Below, piece by piece: positions 20,153-29,160 of a stretch of 64,000 nucleotides of DNA; position 1 is the first letter of the stretch, and each line of letters begins with the position of its first letter. The notes beneath the pieces are model-generated. The model was not told the DNA's origin. It was given only the letters and a program-made list of their open reading frames with translations, and ran no database searches. The stretch covers positions 1,499,001-1,563,000 of the forward strand of contig NC_015318.1 in NCBI RefSeq assembly GCF_000194135.1. Direction: 5' to 3'. The position numbers and the translations under genes are program-made. The DNA comes from Hippea maritima DSM 10411. GTDB taxonomy: Bacteria; Campylobacterota_A; Desulfurellia; Desulfurellales; Hippeaceae.

Positions 20153-21607
20153 ATGGTTTTTGAAAGCTTGGGCGAATACATAGAGGCTCTTAAGAAAAAA
20201 AAGGAGCTGTTGATTATAAAAGATCAGGTTGACCCTGTTTATGAGATGGGATACATAGCAGATAGACTCATAAAAAGCGGCGGTCCTGCGGTTCTGTTTG
20301 AAAACCCCAAAGGCAGCGGCATACCTGTTGTAATGAACCTGTTTGGCACAAGAAAAAGAACCGAGTTTGCCTTAAATGTTGAAAGCCTTGACGAGTTGGG
20401 CAGCAGGGTTGAGGAGCTTGTAAATGCCGAGGTGCCCTATAATTTCTGGGATAAGCTAAGAAACATAGTAAAACTTAAGGAGTTTAGCAAATTTATACCC
20501 AAAATCGTCTCCTATGCCCCATCGCAGGAGATAATCATAGACAACCCAGACCTAACCAAACTGCCCATCCTAAAGACATGGCCGATGGATGGTGGGCGTT
20601 TTATAACCCTGCCGCTTGTATTTACAAAAAATCCCAAAACAGGCAAGCAGAACTGCGGCATGTATAGAATGCAGGTGTTTGATAAAAACACAACCGGTAT
20701 GCACTGGCATATCCACAAAGATGGAGCGCACCATTATAGGTGGTATAAAGAGAAAAACCAGAAGATGCCGGTTTGTGTTGCAATAGGCGCAGACCCCATA
20801 ACCATATACACAGCAACGGCACCACTGCCTGAGGATATAGACGAGATGCTGTTTGCCGGTTTCCTGCGCAGAAAGCCCGTAAAACTAACCAAAGCCACGC
20901 TTTCAGATATACTTGTTCCTGCCGAGGCAGAGATCATACTTGAGGGATATGTTGATCCCAATGAGCCTTTGCACATAGAAGGTCCATTTGGCGACCACAC
21001 GGGGTATTACTCCTTAGCTGATTATTACCCTGTATTCCACATAGAGCGGATAACAATGAGAAAAAACCCCATATACCCTGCAACCATAGTGGGCAAACCG
21101 CCGATGGAGGACTGCTTTTTGGGTAAGGCCACAGAAAGGCTGTTTTTGCCGATAATTAAGAAAATATTGCCAGAAATCGTCGATATAAACCTGCCCGTTG
21201 AGGGGATCTTTCACAACTTTGCGTTTGTCTCCATCGATAAACAGTTCCCAGGCCATGCATTCAAGGTCATAAACGCCTTATGGGGATTGGGCATGATGAG
21301 TCTAACCAAGATAATCGTGATATTCGACAAACATGTGAATGTCCAGGACATATCGGAGGTTATCTGGAGATTGGGCAATAACATAGACCCCAAAAGGGAT
21401 ATCATATTCACAAAAGGCCCGTTAGATGTGTTGGAGCATGCATCAGACATGCCGTTCTTTGGCTCGAAGATGGGTATAGATGCAACGAAGAAATGGAAGA
21501 GTGAGGGTTTTGCAAGGGAGTGGCCACCCGATATAGATATGAGTGAGGATGTTAAAATTAAGATGGATAAGCTTTTAAATAAATACCTAAAACGGGAGGT
21601 GAGGTAA
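20153..21607 (+). CDS. UbiD-family decarboxylase
   Basis: A 484-residue UbiD-type enzyme; this family decarboxylates aromatic or unsaturated acids using prenylated FMN. The N-terminal domain, the IYTATAPLPEDIDEMLFAG stretch near 220, and the conserved acidic segment EAEIILEGYVDP..EGPFGDHTGYY near 260-285 (with the catalytic Glu/Arg/Asp network) are typical. Given mqnA elsewhere in the window, a role in the late decarboxylation of futalosine-pathway menaquinone synthesis is plausible. A detoxifying or other acid decarboxylase role is also possible. No UbiX flavin prenyltransferase lies nearby. It abuts the nitroreductase gene with a one-base overlap. Confidence 0.85.
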   Translation: MVFESLGEYIEALKKKKELLIIKDQVDPVYEMGYIADRLIKSGGPAVLFENPKGSGIPVVMNLFGTRKRTEFALNVESLDELGSRVEELVNAEVPYNFWDKLRNIVKLKEFSKFIPKIVSYAPSQEIIIDNPDLTKLPILKTWPMDGGRFITLPLVFTKNPKTGKQNCGMYRMQVFDKNTTGMHWHIHKDGAHHYRWYKEKNQKMPVCVAIGADPITIYTATAPLPEDIDEMLFAGFLRRKPVKLTKATLSDILVPAEAEIILEGYVDPNEPLHIEGPFGDHTGYYSLADYYPVFHIERITMRKNPIYPATIVGKPPMEDCFLGKATERLFLPIIKKILPEIVDINLPVEGIFHNFAFVSIDKQFPGHAFKVINALWGLGMMSLTKIIVIFDKHVNVQDISEVIWRLGNNIDPKRDIIFTKGPLDVLEHASDMPFFGSKMGIDATKKWKSEGFAREWPPDIDMSEDVKIKMDKLLNKYLKREVR

Positions 21608-22275
21608 TGAATGTAGCAGAGGCTATAAAGGGCAGGTTTTCTGTAAGGTCGTATTTGGACAAACCGGTTGATAAAGAAACGGTATATAAAATCCTCGATA
21701 TAGCGCGATTTTCACCTTCAGGACACAACATACAGCCCTGGGAGGTTGCCGTTGTAATGGGCAAGAAAAAACAGCAGCTTGCAGAAAGGCTTATGGAGGC
21801 TGTAAAAAACAGAGAGCCGCGCAAATACGATTACGAACATTACACCAAACAACTGCCAGAAAAACTCAAAGAAAGATTCAACACCTGCAACACAATTGTC
21901 TTTGATGCAAAAAAGATAGACCCAAAGAAGGATAAAGACAAGCTCCTTGAGCATATCCTGCAAAACTTTAAGTTCTTTGACGCACCCGTTGAGCTTATAG
22001 TTATGGTCGAGAGGGGGATTGGCGAGGCTGTGTTTTTGGATTTAGGTATATTTGCCCAAAGCATAATGCTTACAGCCTTAGAGTTTGGTCTTGCAAGCTG
22101 CCCCAAAACATCGATCGCTATGTATCCCGACATAATAAGAGAGACTTTGGGCATACCCGAAAGCAAGATGATAGTGTATGGTATATCGTTGGGCTATCCA
22201 AACTTAGACGCCCCTATCAATAAGGTAAGAATGCCCCGGGATAAGGTTGAGGAGTTTACCACCTTTTATGAATAA
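21607..22275 (+). CDS. Nitroreductase-family flavoprotein
   Basis: A 222-residue FMN-dependent oxidoreductase. The N-terminal RFSVRSYLDKPV and FSPSGHNIQPWEV (37-49 region) are the classical phosphate-binding segments. A late GISLGYPN motif near 197 completes the FMN site. Substrate is unknown; members reduce quinones, nitroaromatics or flavins with NAD(P)H. It shares single bases with both the UbiD-like gene upstream and recG downstream, so it is part of the same transcript; pairing with a UbiD enzyme may or may not be functional. Confidence 0.85.
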   Translation: MNVAEAIKGRFSVRSYLDKPVDKETVYKILDIARFSPSGHNIQPWEVAVVMGKKKQQLAERLMEAVKNREPRKYDYEHYTKQLPEKLKERFNTCNTIVFDAKKIDPKKDKDKLLEHILQNFKFFDAPVELIVMVERGIGEAVFLDLGIFAQSIMLTALEFGLASCPKTSIAMYPDIIRETLGIPESKMIVYGISLGYPNLDAPINKVRMPRDKVEEFTTFYE

Positions 22276-24425
22276 TGGGTGCGCAATTATACTTAAAAAC
22301 ACTCGATAAACTGGAAAGCAGGCTATTCAAGGCGCTTTTTGAGAGGGATATAGAGTCTGCAAAACTCATAATTAGAAAAGAAAACAGTATCTTAAAGTTC
22401 AAAAAGACCGCAGATACTCTTACAAAGGATATCTTAGAGCTAAAGCTACCAAAAGCCACACAGGAAAAACTAACCCGCAGGGGTATAACAACTATCAAGG
22501 ATTTATTGAGTTTTGAACCCCTGCGGATTGAGAACTATTCACTAAAAGACCCAAAATCCATAAAAAACGGCGAGTATTGCGCAATAAAAGGTATCGTTCT
22601 ATCAAAAAACAGGGGATTGAGGGTTTTAAGTGTCTTACTGAATTCAAAAGGAGTCCATATACGGTGCAACTGGTTTAGGCTAACACCGTATATAAAAAGG
22701 ATGCTATCCTCGATAAAGCCTGGCGATGAGATAGTCTGTCTGGGTAAGGCATCGAGGGATGGATTTTTATTACAGCTCAATCATCCGAAGCTAATAAAAG
22801 CAAAAGAATTTGAACCATCAAAGAGAATAGTCTACCCAAACATAGGACTAAGAAATACAACCATAGCAAAAGCCAAAGAAAAAGCTATGCTAATGCTGCC
22901 CAAAAGGCCTTTTGATTATCTGCCCTATTCTGTCATATCCAAAAACAACCTGCCCTTATTAGATGAATTCTTTGAACACCTAAAGTCAGACGGAGCAGAT
23001 AGTTCAATTCAAAAAAGACAGAAATACGAGGAGATGTTCTTTCTGCTTTTGGGTTTGAGACTGCAAGAAAAACGCTTAACACAAAAGACGGCACCATCAA
23101 TAGAAACACAGGCAGATTTTTTAGATGAGGTCAAAAAACATCTGCCTTTTGAGTTAACAAACGGCCAAATTCAGGCTATAGGCGAGATACTAAAAGACAT
23201 GACTCGCTCAAAACCCATGCTGAGGCTTCTGCAGGGCGATGTGGGTTGCGGCAAAACCGTTGTCGCCCTGATATGCGCACTTGCCGCATTAAAGGCCAAC
23301 TATCAGGTGGCTATAATGGCACCCACCCAGCCGCTGGCGGTTCAATTCTTCCTTCAAGCAGATAAGCTCCTGGCAAAATTCAAGTTTAAAACCTCTTTAC
23401 TTGTAAGCTCAACCAAGAAGAAAGAGAGCGTTTACCAAAAGATAAAAAGCGGCGAGATAGATTGCGTTGTTGGGACACATGCTTTGATAGAAGAGCAGGT
23501 GGAATTTAAGAATTTGGGCTTTATCATCATAGACGAACAGCACAGGTTTGGCGTTGAACAGAGAAAAAACCTATCCTCAAAGGGTAAATTCCCCCACCTG
23601 CTTCTAATGAGCGCAACACCTATACCAAGAAGCCTCTCTATGGTCTTATACTCAAAAACAAGCCTTTCAACAATCAAAGAAAAACCCGCAAACAGAGGTA
23701 AAATAAAAACGCTTCACTTTTACAAAAACAAAAGGCAAGAGGCATACAAAATAGCCATTGATGAGTTGAACAAAAAACATCAGGTATATGTGATCGCACC
23801 TTTGATTGAGGAATCTGAACACTTTGAAGATTACAGGGCTGCAATAAAGCTTCATGAGGAGCTAAAGGATGGGTTTTTTAAAGGCTTTAGGGTTGAGTTA
23901 TTGCATGGAAAGCTCAAACCCGAAGAGAAAGATGCCATTTTAAAGGATTTTAAAGAGGGGGCAATAGATTGTTTGATCAGCACAACCGTTATAGAGGTGG
24001 GTATAGATTCACCCCTTGCAACGGTCATAATCATAGAAAACGCAGACAGGTTTGGTCTTTCCCAACTTCATCAGCTAAGGGGTAGGGTTGGCAGAAGCTC
24101 TTTTGATTCATACGCTATATTAATAACAAACAACAACCTATCAGATACAGCAAAAAAACGCATAGAAGCGCTTTTAAAAACCGATGATGGATTTGAAATC
24201 GCCCAGATCGATTTTCAACTTAGAGGCTCAGGCGAGATATTGGGAACAAGGCAACACGGCAGAGACCTAAAATACACAAACATCCTTAAAGACATAAAAC
24301 TTATTAATACCGTAAAAAAAGATATAGACATGTTACTTAAAAAAGACTATCCTTTAAACGATGGGCTTTTGACTATATTAAAACGAGAATGGAAAGAAAG
24401 ATTAAGTTATATAAATGTGGGGTGA
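22275..24425 (+). CDS. recG: ATP-dependent DNA helicase RecG
   Basis: A 716-residue SF2 helicase that reverses stalled replication forks and branch-migrates recombination intermediates. Motif I is GDVGCGKT near 321, motif II is DEQHRFG (DExH) near 420, motif III is LMSATPIPRSL near 450 and motif VI is QLRGRVGRS near 606. The N-terminal wedge/OB region is present (AIKGIVLSKNR near 96) but diverged. The ATG at 22275 overlaps the nitroreductase stop (TAATG). Confidence 0.95.
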   Translation: MGAQLYLKTLDKLESRLFKALFERDIESAKLIIRKENSILKFKKTADTLTKDILELKLPKATQEKLTRRGITTIKDLLSFEPLRIENYSLKDPKSIKNGEYCAIKGIVLSKNRGLRVLSVLLNSKGVHIRCNWFRLTPYIKRMLSSIKPGDEIVCLGKASRDGFLLQLNHPKLIKAKEFEPSKRIVYPNIGLRNTTIAKAKEKAMLMLPKRPFDYLPYSVISKNNLPLLDEFFEHLKSDGADSSIQKRQKYEEMFFLLLGLRLQEKRLTQKTAPSIETQADFLDEVKKHLPFELTNGQIQAIGEILKDMTRSKPMLRLLQGDVGCGKTVVALICALAALKANYQVAIMAPTQPLAVQFFLQADKLLAKFKFKTSLLVSSTKKKESVYQKIKSGEIDCVVGTHALIEEQVEFKNLGFIIIDEQHRFGVEQRKNLSSKGKFPHLLLMSATPIPRSLSMVLYSKTSLSTIKEKPANRGKIKTLHFYKNKRQEAYKIAIDELNKKHQVYVIAPLIEESEHFEDYRAAIKLHEELKDGFFKGFRVELLHGKLKPEEKDAILKDFKEGAIDCLISTTVIEVGIDSPLATVIIIENADRFGLSQLHQLRGRVGRSSFDSYAILITNNNLSDTAKKRIEALLKTDDGFEIAQIDFQLRGSGEILGTRQHGRDLKYTNILKDIKLINTVKKDIDMLLKKDYPLNDGLLTILKREWKERLSYINVG

Positions 24426-24428
24426 GAG

Positions 24429-25214
24429 ATGAAGGCTTGCATAACTCAATTCAAAATAGAGGCAGGCAATGTTGATGCTAACTTTAAAAAGGGAATATCA
24501 TTGATAGAGCAGGCAAAGAAGGAGGGTTGTGATCTAATACTTTTGCCTGAGGTGTGGACAACCGGTTTTTTGTTCAAAAAGCTAAAAGACCTATCCAAAA
24601 CAACGCCGGAGATTATTAAAGAGCTAAAAAGACTCTCCCAAAATATCTGTATTTGCGGAACCTACGTTGTAGACAATCCTGAAACCGACAAGGTTTTTAA
24701 TATATTTTATGCCATAAAAGATGGAAAAGTTCTGCTTGAGTATAAAAAGACAATGTTATTTGGTTTAACAGGTGAGGATAAATATTTCAATAGAGGTGAT
24801 TTTTCTCAAATAAATACATTCACATTAAATGATATCAAAATAGGCGTAAGCGTATGTTACGAACTAAGGTTTCCTGAGTTTTTTAGAAAATCGGCCTTCA
24901 ACGGTGCATATATCCACCTACATCCTGCCATCTGGCCTAAAAGCAGATTAAACCACTGGCAAACATTAACACAGGCAAGGGCTATAGAAAATCAATTTTT
25001 CCTTCTAACATCAAACGGTGTCGGCATGAGTGGAAAATGGGAACTTGCTGGCCACTCAAATATAATAAATGGATGGGGAGAATTCCTGAAGGCTCTCAAT
25101 TATGACGAGGGCTTTGTATGTGAAAAGTTAGACATAAACGAAGTAGAACAAATAAGAGATCAGCTAACCTCTCTTAAGGATTCAATAAATTACCTAAGAA
25201 CGCTTTATGTCTAA
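24429..25214 (+). CDS. Carbon-nitrogen hydrolase (nitrilase superfamily, omega-amidase-like)
   Basis: A 261-residue nitrilase-fold amidohydrolase. The catalytic triad is visible: Glu in LLPEVWTTGF near 41, Lys in EYKKTMLFG near 107, and the nucleophile Cys in VSVCYELRFPEFFR near 142. Overall it resembles Nit2/YafV omega-amidases, which hydrolyse alpha-ketoglutaramate or related metabolite-repair substrates; the exact amide is not assignable. It is last in the plus-strand cluster, and its stop overlaps the convergent zinc-ribbon gene by 4 bp, leaving no separate terminator. Confidence 0.83.
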   Translation: MKACITQFKIEAGNVDANFKKGISLIEQAKKEGCDLILLPEVWTTGFLFKKLKDLSKTTPEIIKELKRLSQNICICGTYVVDNPETDKVFNIFYAIKDGKVLLEYKKTMLFGLTGEDKYFNRGDFSQINTFTLNDIKIGVSVCYELRFPEFFRKSAFNGAYIHLHPAIWPKSRLNHWQTLTQARAIENQFFLLTSNGVGMSGKWELAGHSNIINGWGEFLKALNYDEGFVCEKLDINEVEQIRDQLTSLKDSINYLRTLYV

Positions 25215-25540
25215 GTAAATACTTTTGGAGGTGCATCTCCTCTCTTTTTTATCTCACCCTTTTTTATAGCATCCTCAATATCTTTAACGGCTTTCTCTTG
25301 CATTTTTCTTAGGTGTTCTTTTTCATCTCTTATTCTACCTCTTTCTTTGGCTACCTTAAGCAACTTCTCACCTGTTTTTCTACCTATATGTTTAACTGTA
25401 TCCTTAGGAACAAACACAGCTCCACATTCGGGGCATCTGTAAACCTCTATATCCTTCACAGTTATCATCTCACCCTTTACAGGCCTTCTAAATGGTGTAA
25501 CCACCCTTCTCATCTCTCTTCCGCAAAATTTACACCTCAT
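25211..25540 (-). CDS. YgiT-type zinc-finger protein
   Basis: A protein of about 109 residues. The zinc ribbon is formed by CKFC (3-6) and CPEC about 32 residues later, as in the MqsA/YgiT N-terminal domain. A lysine/arginine- and glutamate-rich helical tail follows. There is no HTH as in true MqsA, and no MqsR toxin beside it. The start at 25540 is chosen because GGAGGT lies 7 bases upstream; the longer frame from TTG 25555 would swallow that site. It is the last gene of the minus-strand CoA-transferase operon, after a terminator-like hairpin, so it may be expressed at low level. Function unknown. Confidence 0.65.
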   Translation of the reverse strand: MRCKFCGREMRRVVTPFRRPVKGEMITVKDIEVYRCPECGAVFVPKDTVKHIGRKTGEKLLKVAKERGRIRDEKEHLRKMQEKAVKDIEDAIKKGEIKKRGDAPPKVFT

Positions 25541-25559
25541 TCCTACTACCTCCAAAATT

Positions 25560-25587
25560 TATATAAAGGAGGGGATTATCCCCTCCT
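25560..25587 (-). terminator. Terminator-like hairpin after the CoA-transferase genes
   Basis: A perfect stem pairing AGGAGGGGA (25567-25575) with TCCCCTCCT (25579-25587) around a 3-nt centre, followed on the minus strand by TTATATAAATTTT. It separates the CoA-transferase beta gene from the zinc-ribbon gene. The 3' arm lies about 10 bases after the stop. Confidence 0.65.
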
Positions 25588-25598
25588 CATTGATACCA

Positions 25599-26675
25599 TC
25601 AGCTCTTAATCTTAACCCTCCAGGGCTTACCGTGCTCTTTTTCATACTCAACTTCTCTGAGCGTCTTTCTGCTTAGATAAATCCTTGTTGGGTCAACGAT
25701 CATTCTTAGAACTTTCAACTGCTCAATAGAAGGCGTAGGAGTCTCCGGTATATCGTCGGTCGGCGTTAGAACCTTACCATCTCTACCTTTAAGCTCCCAA
25801 CCTGTGTTCTCTATAACATCCTTCAAGCTAACACCTGGGTGTACACTTCTTAGTCTCATATCGTAAGAACCATCCTCAGGGTAGTTCTCCATGACGCACA
25901 CATCGGAGGCCATGATTCCTTTTCCGCCTCTTGGTGCACCATAATCCCATCTAGTCTCACCTTCTGGTCCTCTTGCAGCTGCCATCGTTGTTAGATAGCA
26001 TACATGAGGTGGAAATCTCCTTTTTTCCTGAACCATAATAGCCAATGTAAAGTCTGACTGCTGACCTATTGGGTTAGCACCACCAGAACCTGTGAATCTT
26101 ACGGGAGGTCCTAATTTAACATCATCAGCTCTTTCAGCCTGACTTCTTTCACCCTTCTTTATAATAGAAGGCCAATAACCGTCTCTTCCGCTCTTCTCTT
26201 TATCCCATATAGCTGTGGAGTTGATGTTTCCGTACTCATCGTATTCTGCGCCGCCCAAAACACCACCTGTAACATAACCCCTCTGTTCGTACGTTCCAAA
26301 AGCATCCGCCATTGAGAGGGCTGTTGAGGACATGTATGTTCCCCTGATGTCTGCAACTGAAATTGGAACATGCTCAAATTTAGGATCGAGCATTCCAGCT
26401 TCCATAACCGTTATTGCAACGGGGTTTATTGTATGCTGAGCCTCAGCCATCGTAAGAACAGGCAAACCTGTCCCGACAAACATAGAGGCACCGTATGGGA
26501 TCATCGTAGAGCCAGCTATTGCCAACAACTCTATCGTGGTAAACTCATCAGGTGGAAGGTCATATTCTTTACAATATGCTTCATATTCTGTATCGCTAAT
26601 ACCTGACGAAAATCCCTTCACTAATTCTATAACTTCATCAACCGTAGGTATTTTAACAGGAATTTTTATAGCCAT
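25599..26675 (-). CDS. CoA-transferase-like protein, beta subunit (glutaconate CoA-transferase/IpdB fold)
   Basis: A 358-residue member of the class I CoA-transferase superfamily. The core GctB/IpdB features are LAIAGSTMIPYGASMFVGTGLP near 50-72 and ITVMEAGMLDP near 88-98, whose Glu sits where GctB-type enzymes carry the catalytic residue. FTGSGGANPIG near 165 and the HVCYLTT strand follow. It is about 90 residues longer than standard GctB (about 266), mainly in the middle and C terminus. Whether it is a transferase or a ring-opening hydrolase of the IpdAB kind cannot be decided. It follows the alpha gene by 11 bp. Confidence 0.75.
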   Translation of the reverse strand: MAIKIPVKIPTVDEVIELVKGFSSGISDTEYEAYCKEYDLPPDEFTTIELLAIAGSTMIPYGASMFVGTGLPVLTMAEAQHTINPVAITVMEAGMLDPKFEHVPISVADIRGTYMSSTALSMADAFGTYEQRGYVTGGVLGGAEYDEYGNINSTAIWDKEKSGRDGYWPSIIKKGERSQAERADDVKLGPPVRFTGSGGANPIGQQSDFTLAIMVQEKRRFPPHVCYLTTMAAARGPEGETRWDYGAPRGGKGIMASDVCVMENYPEDGSYDMRLRSVHPGVSLKDVIENTGWELKGRDGKVLTPTDDIPETPTPSIEQLKVLRMIVDPTRIYLSRKTLREVEYEKEHGKPWRVKIKS

Positions 26676-26686
26676 TTTTACCTCCC

Positions 26687-27919
26687 TTACTTTCCAATAG
26701 GTCTATAAAGATCTGGTTTATAACCGTATTTAGCATCGGCCCTTAACTCATATAGCCTTGCGAATCCCTTTGTACCATTGGGGCTTTCGTATTTTGCCTC
26801 AATCTTTCCAAACTTAAAGTAGTCGGTTCCAACCTTGTTCTCCAGGAAGTCCCATTCATCCTTACCGACTATGTTGTGCCAATACTCAGCCAATGCCTTT
26901 TTACCGTCATTTGTACCTGCAGCCCTATTGGCTTTAATATAAAACATCCACCACATCCAGTCATAATCATAGTAGTATGTAGAGCCAGTTGGATAACATC
27001 CAAAAGGAGCCTCAAGGATAGCATCAACATGTGTAAACGGTATTTGGTTCTCAGAAGGTCTTAGTCTCAATTCCTCCTCAGGAACAATCTTCTCAGCTGA
27101 AATCACCAGATATTTTGCAGAAATAGATTGCTCAACATCAGGAACAAGCAATCCTTCAATCCTTGCTGTTCCTTTATCTCCAACCCTTTGAACATGTGTT
27201 GTAGTTACATATGGAATAGCTGGTGGATAAAGTATTGCAATTGGACCTTTTTCTTGTGTATACTTGTTAACCCTCTTGCGTAGTGCCTCATAGTAGATTC
27301 CATCTTCCTCGGCGGCGGTTTGGTTCATTGTGGGTTCTGGCTCGTCGCCGAGGGAGTATTTATTATTCGGATCGTATTGATGAGGCCTCAAACCCCAAGC
27401 ATCGAATGGGTCTTTGATTATTGCATGTCTCTTCGGAGGAATATCTGGATGAATCCACAAACCATTATCATCCTTTCCTCTTAAACCAGCCTCTCCAAAT
27501 GTATCATACTCAAGAAGATCAGAACCAAGCTCTGTCATTCCAGAGACAAACTGCATTCCATACTTTCCTGCTATTGTTCTTAGAGCCCAGGAGTAGTTGG
27601 TATGGTCCATAACAGCCTCAATCTGACCATCCTCAAGCCCTTTTCTAACCTCATAAGAAACAGGTTGAATCGTCTCAAGCCCCAAGTAGGTCATCTCAAC
27701 CCATGCAAGCTGACCTGCACCACCCATCATCATAATAGGTGTAGCGCCTGCATTTGTCTGAACATAAAGGTCAGGTATGTTCTGCCTGATAACCTCCCTT
27801 GGAATGGAAACATTTGTTCTTGTGTATCCAAATCCACCAACACACCAAGCCCTTTTGGGTTTGATGAATCTCTTAACGATTTCCTGAACTGACATTATTT
27901 TGCTTTTTTCCTCTGCCAT
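26687..27919 (-). CDS. CoA-transferase-like protein, alpha subunit (glutaconate CoA-transferase/IpdA fold)
   Basis: A 410-residue partner of the beta subunit. The N-terminal WCVGGFGYTRTNVSIPREVIR is a GctA/IpdA-type nucleotide-like motif, followed by NAGATPIMMMGGAGQLAWVE near 60-80. It is roughly 90 residues longer than ordinary GctA, and the extra part contains the HPDIPPKRHAIIKDPFDAWG segment. The start at 27919 is fixed by GGAGGGGG just upstream. Its first bases overlap the 3' end of the unknown 143-residue gene by 47 bp, indicating translational coupling. The substrate is unknown; candidates include dicarboxyl-CoA or branched-chain acyl-CoA compounds. Confidence 0.75.
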   Translation of the reverse strand: MAEEKSKIMSVQEIVKRFIKPKRAWCVGGFGYTRTNVSIPREVIRQNIPDLYVQTNAGATPIMMMGGAGQLAWVEMTYLGLETIQPVSYEVRKGLEDGQIEAVMDHTNYSWALRTIAGKYGMQFVSGMTELGSDLLEYDTFGEAGLRGKDDNGLWIHPDIPPKRHAIIKDPFDAWGLRPHQYDPNNKYSLGDEPEPTMNQTAAEEDGIYYEALRKRVNKYTQEKGPIAILYPPAIPYVTTTHVQRVGDKGTARIEGLLVPDVEQSISAKYLVISAEKIVPEEELRLRPSENQIPFTHVDAILEAPFGCYPTGSTYYYDYDWMWWMFYIKANRAAGTNDGKKALAEYWHNIVGKDEWDFLENKVGTDYFKFGKIEAKYESPNGTKGFARLYELRADAKYGYKPDLYRPIGK

Positions 27920-28304
27920 AGCCCCCTCCAAATTCTTCTAAAAATTTTTCTAACTTTTTGAGTTCCTCTTTCTGATTAGGTTTTTCATTGCCCAGTTCTG
28001 CATATTCAATTGGAACACCCAAAATATCGGAGAGTTTTTCGATGAACTCTATAACTTTTTCATACTTTAAACCGGTGATGTAAAAATCAACCGAATAGTC
28101 TCCATTAAAGTAAACTGTAGGATACATATCATCGAAATCCAGAACATCCTCGCCACTTTCATTAAATGGTATAAGCCTAAAGCTTGAGCCAGCTGTTTTT
28201 GTAATTCTACCCAGTTGCTGCACTTTTTCCCTTATTTCATCAAGCGTTATAAACTCACCGCCACCTATAATGCGACCCGGTAATACACTGAAATCGCCCG
28301 ACAT
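27873..28304 (-). CDS. Conserved-looking unknown protein in the CoA-transferase operon
   Basis: A 143-residue protein that I do not recognise. It has a mixed alpha/beta look, starting MSGDFSVLPGRIIGGGEF, with a strand-rich centre (YPTVYFNGDYSVDFYITGL) and a charged C-terminal helix ending in Gly-rich GGGYGRGKK. There is no signal peptide or membrane segment. Its start overlaps the stop of the upstream gene and its end overlaps the alpha-subunit gene, which is strong evidence that it is translated. It may be an accessory or third subunit of the enlarged CoA-transferase-like enzyme; this is inference from context only. Confidence 0.6.
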   Translation of the reverse strand: MSGDFSVLPGRIIGGGEFITLDEIREKVQQLGRITKTAGSSFRLIPFNESGEDVLDFDDMYPTVYFNGDYSVDFYITGLKYEKVIEFIEKLSDILGVPIEYAELGNEKPNQKEELKKLEKFLEEFGGGYGRGKKQNNVSSGNR

Positions 28305-28676
28305 TTACTCAAGCTCCCTCTTCTTTGCCCAGAGTGTTCTTAATGTGTCTTCAATCTTATTTTCTGCAAATTCCAACATCTCTTTGGCATTTTTGATGTA
28401 GTCAAGCTTAATCCTTAACTCGTTTTCCATAATCTCAGCGGTTTTTTTCTCATGGAGTTGGTTAACTAACTTATTTAACCGTGTAATGGCAGCAGGCACC
28501 TTCTTAAACTGCCACATCCATGTCTCGAAATAATAGTTGGACATGGCCAGTTCCCAAACTTCACTGGTCAAAGCCTTCCAAACCTCCAAGCTCTCTTTCG
28601 AGGTTGGCTTTTCCTGAGGTTCGGCTTTGGAGGGCTTCTCCCATCGCTCTCTAAAGGACTTTGGATAAGCTATCAC
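28305..28676 (-). CDS. Unknown helical protein, first gene of the CoA-transferase operon
   Basis: A protein of about 123 residues, largely alpha-helical: a Pro/Lys/Glu-rich N terminus, then long amphipathic helices containing WELAMSNYYFETWMWQFKKV and a coiled-coil-like tail (ENELRIKLDYIKNAKEM). The Trp/Tyr-rich patch could be a binding surface. I do not recognise the family. The GTG at 28676 is preferred over GTG 28685 because GGAGGT (28689-28684) lies 7 bases before it and overlaps the earlier codon. It directly follows a good promoter and directly abuts the next unknown gene. Confidence 0.6.
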   Translation of the reverse strand: MIAYPKSFRERWEKPSKAEPQEKPTSKESLEVWKALTSEVWELAMSNYYFETWMWQFKKVPAAITRLNKLVNQLHEKKTAEIMENELRIKLDYIKNAKEMLEFAENKIEDTLRTLWAKKRELE

Positions 28677-28718
28677 CCCTCTCACCTCCTTCTACTATGA
28701 TTTTTTATTGTCAGTTGC

Positions 28719-28747
28719 ATTTTAATATAGCAAATCTTAAATGTCAA
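28719..28747 (-). promoter_or_regulatory. Promoter of the unknown-protein/CoA-transferase operon
   Basis: TTGACA (28747-28742), 17-bp spacer, TAAAAT (28724-28719), about 43 bp before the GTG start. Confidence 0.7.
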
Positions 28748-29095
28748 GAAGTTTTTTAATTAATTAACTAAATTTTTGATGGACTTTTTGAAGGTTTATT
28801 GCTTTTTGTTCAATATATTTTATATAAAATTGCCCTTATTTAGTGTATTTAATTTTATAATAAAAGTTAATAATAGGAACTATTTGCATTTCTCTAAAGG
28901 GATATTTTCATTTAAATAAATAAAAATAGACTTTATTTAGAGTTAAAAACAAAATTTTATTGTTCAAAAAATCCAAAGTTCCAAACTTTAGAAAAATGGC
29001 TTGAAAAAAAGCATCTTGACTTATAGTTTTCATAAATAAAATTTTACTTATTAAAATAGTTAATAAACTTTTTTTAAATAAACCTAATTTAGAGA

Positions 29096-29124
29096 TTGAC
29101 TTTTTAGAAATAATTTTATATATT
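29096..29124 (+). promoter_or_regulatory. Promoter of the one-chain CoA-transferase gene
   Basis: TTGACT (29096-29101), 17-bp spacer, TATATT (29119-29124), 37 bp before the ATG. Confidence 0.7.
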
Positions 29125-29160
29125 TTCGCCATGTAAGAATATCTTTTTAGGAGGTTGTGT

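Larger units (their letters stand above)
28690..29160. other. AT-rich divergent intergenic region
   Basis: About 470 bp with no credible gene. It separates two divergently transcribed CoA-transferase-type units and carries a strong promoter near each edge. The middle (about 28750-29090) is A/T-tract-rich, with repeated TTAATTAA-like and TTTATTTAA words but no clear palindrome or long repeat by eye. It could hold curved DNA or activator sites. A 152-codon minus-strand frame across its right side is antisense to the downstream gene and has no ribosome site. Confidence 0.6.
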
